The notes under the pieces were generated by a model that saw nothing but the letters and a program-made list of their open reading frames with translations, did no database searches and had not been told where the DNA came from. DNA of 64,000 nucleotides. Origin: Owenweeksia sp965229445 (lineage in GTDB: Bacteria > Bacteroidota > Bacteroidia > Flavobacteriales > Schleiferiaceae). Where the stretch lies: the NCBI GenBank assembly GCA_965229445.1, contig OZ245876.1:1674001-1738000 (forward strand), in the 5' to 3' direction. The position numbers and the translations under genes are program-made. Of the stretch, positions 61,903 through 64,000 are shown one piece after another. The stretch's first letter is position 1. Each line of letters starts with the position of its first letter.

Positions 61903-64000
61903 TCAATCTGTTAGTACGCTGTCATCGCCTGAAAGAATGGGTTGTTTAACATCTGGGAGTAATTTGTATAATTCAATTACAACTGGACGCAACTTCTGCT
62001 TGGACGGATTATTTGCTGCCATTTGTAGCCCTTGATTTATGAGTGTTCTTGCCTTGTTTCTATCTGACCAATCATGTGAATCGAAATCCTCATTGAACTG
62101 CTGTAATAAACCAATTTCCATTTGAGCACCAAGTCCTTGGTCAATGAGCATAAAATCAAGATGTCTCATGTTGTCAATTAGCTCGCGGGCTACTTTGACA
62201 TTTTGTTCCTTTATTACTTGCGGAATTTGTTCTTTGAATTGTTCCACTACTGCTGTAGTTTTTTCATTTCCAAGCTCCTTGTTAGTTTCTTCAAGGCGAT
62301 AATAAACGTCTTTAAGTTCTTCCTCTGTTTTTGGCCATTCACTTGCATCTTGAATGTCGTCCAGTTTTCGTAATGAACGCCTGAGATTTTCAAGGACTTC
62401 TTTTTTCCGGTCATAATCTCCTTTGCCTTGTTCAAAGCGTTTTTGAATATCGTTTAGTTCGATACCTAATTTGTCAAGTGTTTCGGAATCGGAATATGTT
62501 CCTTCTTGCTTAATTAAGTTAAGAGTTTGCAGGGCTTTTTGAATCTCGCTTTCTAACCATTTAGCATCAACTTCCGATTGCACTGTATCGGTAGGAACCT
62601 TTAAATCAATTGTGTGGTCGAGGTAGGGGAAGTATGCTGACATTGTAATATCCTTATCAGACAAAACCTTAATTGTTAATTCAACTTCACTTCCTTCGGG
62701 AAGCAAAGCTGGCAGATCGTCCCCTGAAATCGTAGCATCGTAAACATGTTCATTATAAATTGCTCTTGAGCCTTTGGCATCATTATCACCTTGATAAAGC
62801 GGTATCTTAATGATGTCATCTGCAATGCCTGGTCGAATTTGTTTTTGTGTTTTCAATTCTCTACGCACTCCAGTTGCAGGAAAACTCTGATTCTTCTCAA
62901 CCCCTTTGATTGGCTCAAATACAATTTTATTGTTTGTTCGCCTCTTAATCTCAATACCCATGTGATAAGAAAGAGTTGCGCTACCAATTTTTGTTCCTCC
63001 AATAATTGTAAAGTCTTTAGGTTCACTTTCTAACGAATTACCATTTTCATCGTACAGGTTTACATTAAACTGGTTAGCTCGACCTAATATCAACTCAACC
63101 TCAATAGCTTCACCAGTGCCATCTATTTCAACTTTGCCACTTGACCATCCTTTATCACCTCTGACAATCTCAGCAAAAACTTTTTCGGGAATTTCGCCCT
63201 CTGTTTTATCACGATTATATTTAATGGTAATTAGTTGCTCTTTTTCGACCCAAGTGGATTCATACCCAATTTCAATTTGAATCTTGCTTTTATCCCTTGT
63301 CTTCTCTTTTATTTCCTCTGAAACGTCAATTGTTGAGGCAAACAATGCTGCTCCTTTAGCAACTGCGGTCATTGGGTCGCTGCTCGTATCAGGTTTTGCT
63401 ATCTGCTCTTCAAGCATTTTTCTAAGAATCGGAGAGTAGGTTGGCCCACCAACCAGAATTAAAGCATCAAGTGATGAAGTGGCAATACTATTACGTTCCA
63501 AAAGTTGTTTGCATATGTCAATTGATTTCTGGTAAATAGGTGCAATAACTTCACGCAACTGGTCAATGGTAACTGTTAAATCGAGTTCGATTTCCTCACC
63601 TTCATCGTCTTCGCCCAAGTCTCCAATTGTAGAGATAATATCTTCGGAGTCTTTAAAGGAAAGTTGAATTTTCACATCTTCCGCATAGGTTTTCATTGCT
63701 TCCCGGAGAACTTCTTTTTTCTGGTCGTCTCCTAATATTTCATCTATCGAGTAATTCTCTTTCAGGTAAGGCAGTATTATTTCGTCCACAATGGCAAGGT
63801 CAATATTCTTACCACCGAGCCAATTATCGCCTTCCGTATCAATAACTTTCATGATCCCTTCTTCAACTTTCAAAAGAGCCGCATCAAAAGTCCCACCACC
63901 AAAGTCAAAAACTAACCAGAAGCCTTCCTTTGATTTAGCGTCCAGACCATAAGCCATTGATGCAGCGATGGGCTCTTGCAATAATTCACAGTGTTCAAAG
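61903..64000 (-). CDS. Hsp70-like chaperone (5' end outside window)
   Basis: At least 698 C-terminal residues of a long Hsp70-family protein; the frame is open past the right edge, so the N-terminal ~150-170 residues are missing. FDFGGGTFDAALLKV is the phosphate-2 loop and ILVGGPTYSPILRKML the adenosine motif. The substrate-binding half is diverged, and a long coiled-coil region (from ~nt 62550 down) extends beyond DnaK length. The distance from the GGTFD motif to the end is far greater than in DnaK, indicating a specialised Hsp70. It is the first known gene of the operon with the AAA+, TerB-like and DUF6804-like genes. Confidence 0.87.
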   Translation of the reverse strand, partial: FEHCELLQEPIAASMAYGLDAKSKEGFWLVFDFGGGTFDAALLKVEEGIMKVIDTEGDNWLGGKNIDLAIVDEIILPYLKENYSIDEILGDDQKKEVLREAMKTYAEDVKIQLSFKDSEDIISTIGDLGEDDEGEEIELDLTVTIDQLREVIAPIYQKSIDICKQLLERNSIATSSLDALILVGGPTYSPILRKMLEEQIAKPDTSSDPMTAVAKGAALFASTIDVSEEIKEKTRDKSKIQIEIGYESTWVEKEQLITIKYNRDKTEGEIPEKVFAEIVRGDKGWSSGKVEIDGTGEAIEVELILGRANQFNVNLYDENGNSLESEPKDFTIIGGTKIGSATLSYHMGIEIKRRTNNKIVFEPIKGVEKNQSFPATGVRRELKTQKQIRPGIADDIIKIPLYQGDNDAKGSRAIYNEHVYDATISGDDLPALLPEGSEVELTIKVLSDKDITMSAYFPYLDHTIDLKVPTDTVQSEVDAKWLESEIQKALQTLNLIKQEGTYSDSETLDKLGIELNDIQKRFEQGKGDYDRKKEVLENLRRSLRKLDDIQDASEWPKTEEELKDVYYRLEETNKELGNEKTTAVVEQFKEQIPQVIKEQNVKVARELIDNMRHLDFMLIDQGLGAQMEIGLLQQFNEDFDSHDWSDRNKARTLINQGLQMAANNPSKQKLRPVVIELYKLLPDVKQPILSGDDSVLTD

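Overview
This window is chromosomal DNA of a member of the Bacteroidota. The evidence is two proteins with type IX secretion (T9SS) C-terminal sorting domains, a bacillithiol-type BshC, an M49 dipeptidyl peptidase lipoprotein, a PyrR-PyrB pair, weak Shine-Dalgarno signals and modest GC content. Repeat-rich surface proteins and TPR-cyclases suggest a free-living, probably aquatic, flavobacterial or sphingobacterial-type relative. The genus cannot be fixed from the sequence alone. No tRNA, rRNA or CRISPR array was recognised.

Region by region. 0-10 kb holds a DEAD-box helicase, a DksA-like zinc-finger protein and three consecutive paralogues of a TPR / membrane segment / class III adenylate cyclase. 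10-23 kb holds an HD protein, two universal-stress proteins, an ABC exporter, a TPMT-type methyltransferase and a 2475-residue modular secreted protein with a T9SS tail. 23-47 kb is mostly housekeeping or general metabolism: bshC, DPP III, fabG, a VWA membrane protein, pepD, an HMG-CoA-lyase-like enzyme, two microproteins, DoxX/DCC proteins, an MFS exporter, rnz, pyrR-pyrB, mpl, two MbnP-like lipoproteins, an acyltransferase, a NUDIX hydrolase, oxyR, a LON-domain protein and a cyclophilin. Extragenic repeats of one apparent family lie around the cyclases and bshC.

48.0-57.2 kb is the standout region, an integron-type gene-cassette array. I find thirteen attC-like imperfect palindromes in two size classes (about 185-188 and 130-132 bp). 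They separate small cassettes, and every recognisable cassette gene lies on the minus strand with its stop codon at or close to the attC-like site. Five cassettes are toxin-antitoxin pairs (YoeB/YefM-, MazF/MazE-, ParE-, VapC- and HigB/HigA-like). Others carry single small hypothetical genes, and several have no convincing ORF. In 11 of the 12 cassettes whose two ends can be compared, the 7-base core at one end is the exact reverse complement of the core at the other, and the cores differ between cassettes. This is what insertion of circular cassettes carrying one attC each would leave behind. An IS110/IS1111-family element sits inside one site and a group II intron lies beside another. No integrase is visible in the window.

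59.3-64.0 kb (minus strand, running off the right edge) is a compact operon. It encodes a long Hsp70-like chaperone (N-terminus outside the window), a pseudokinase-AAA+ ATPase fusion, a TerB-like protein and a small DUF6804-like membrane protein. The order and tight spacing suggest one chaperone/ATPase machine, possibly for stress or conflict, linked to the membrane. Its function is not established.
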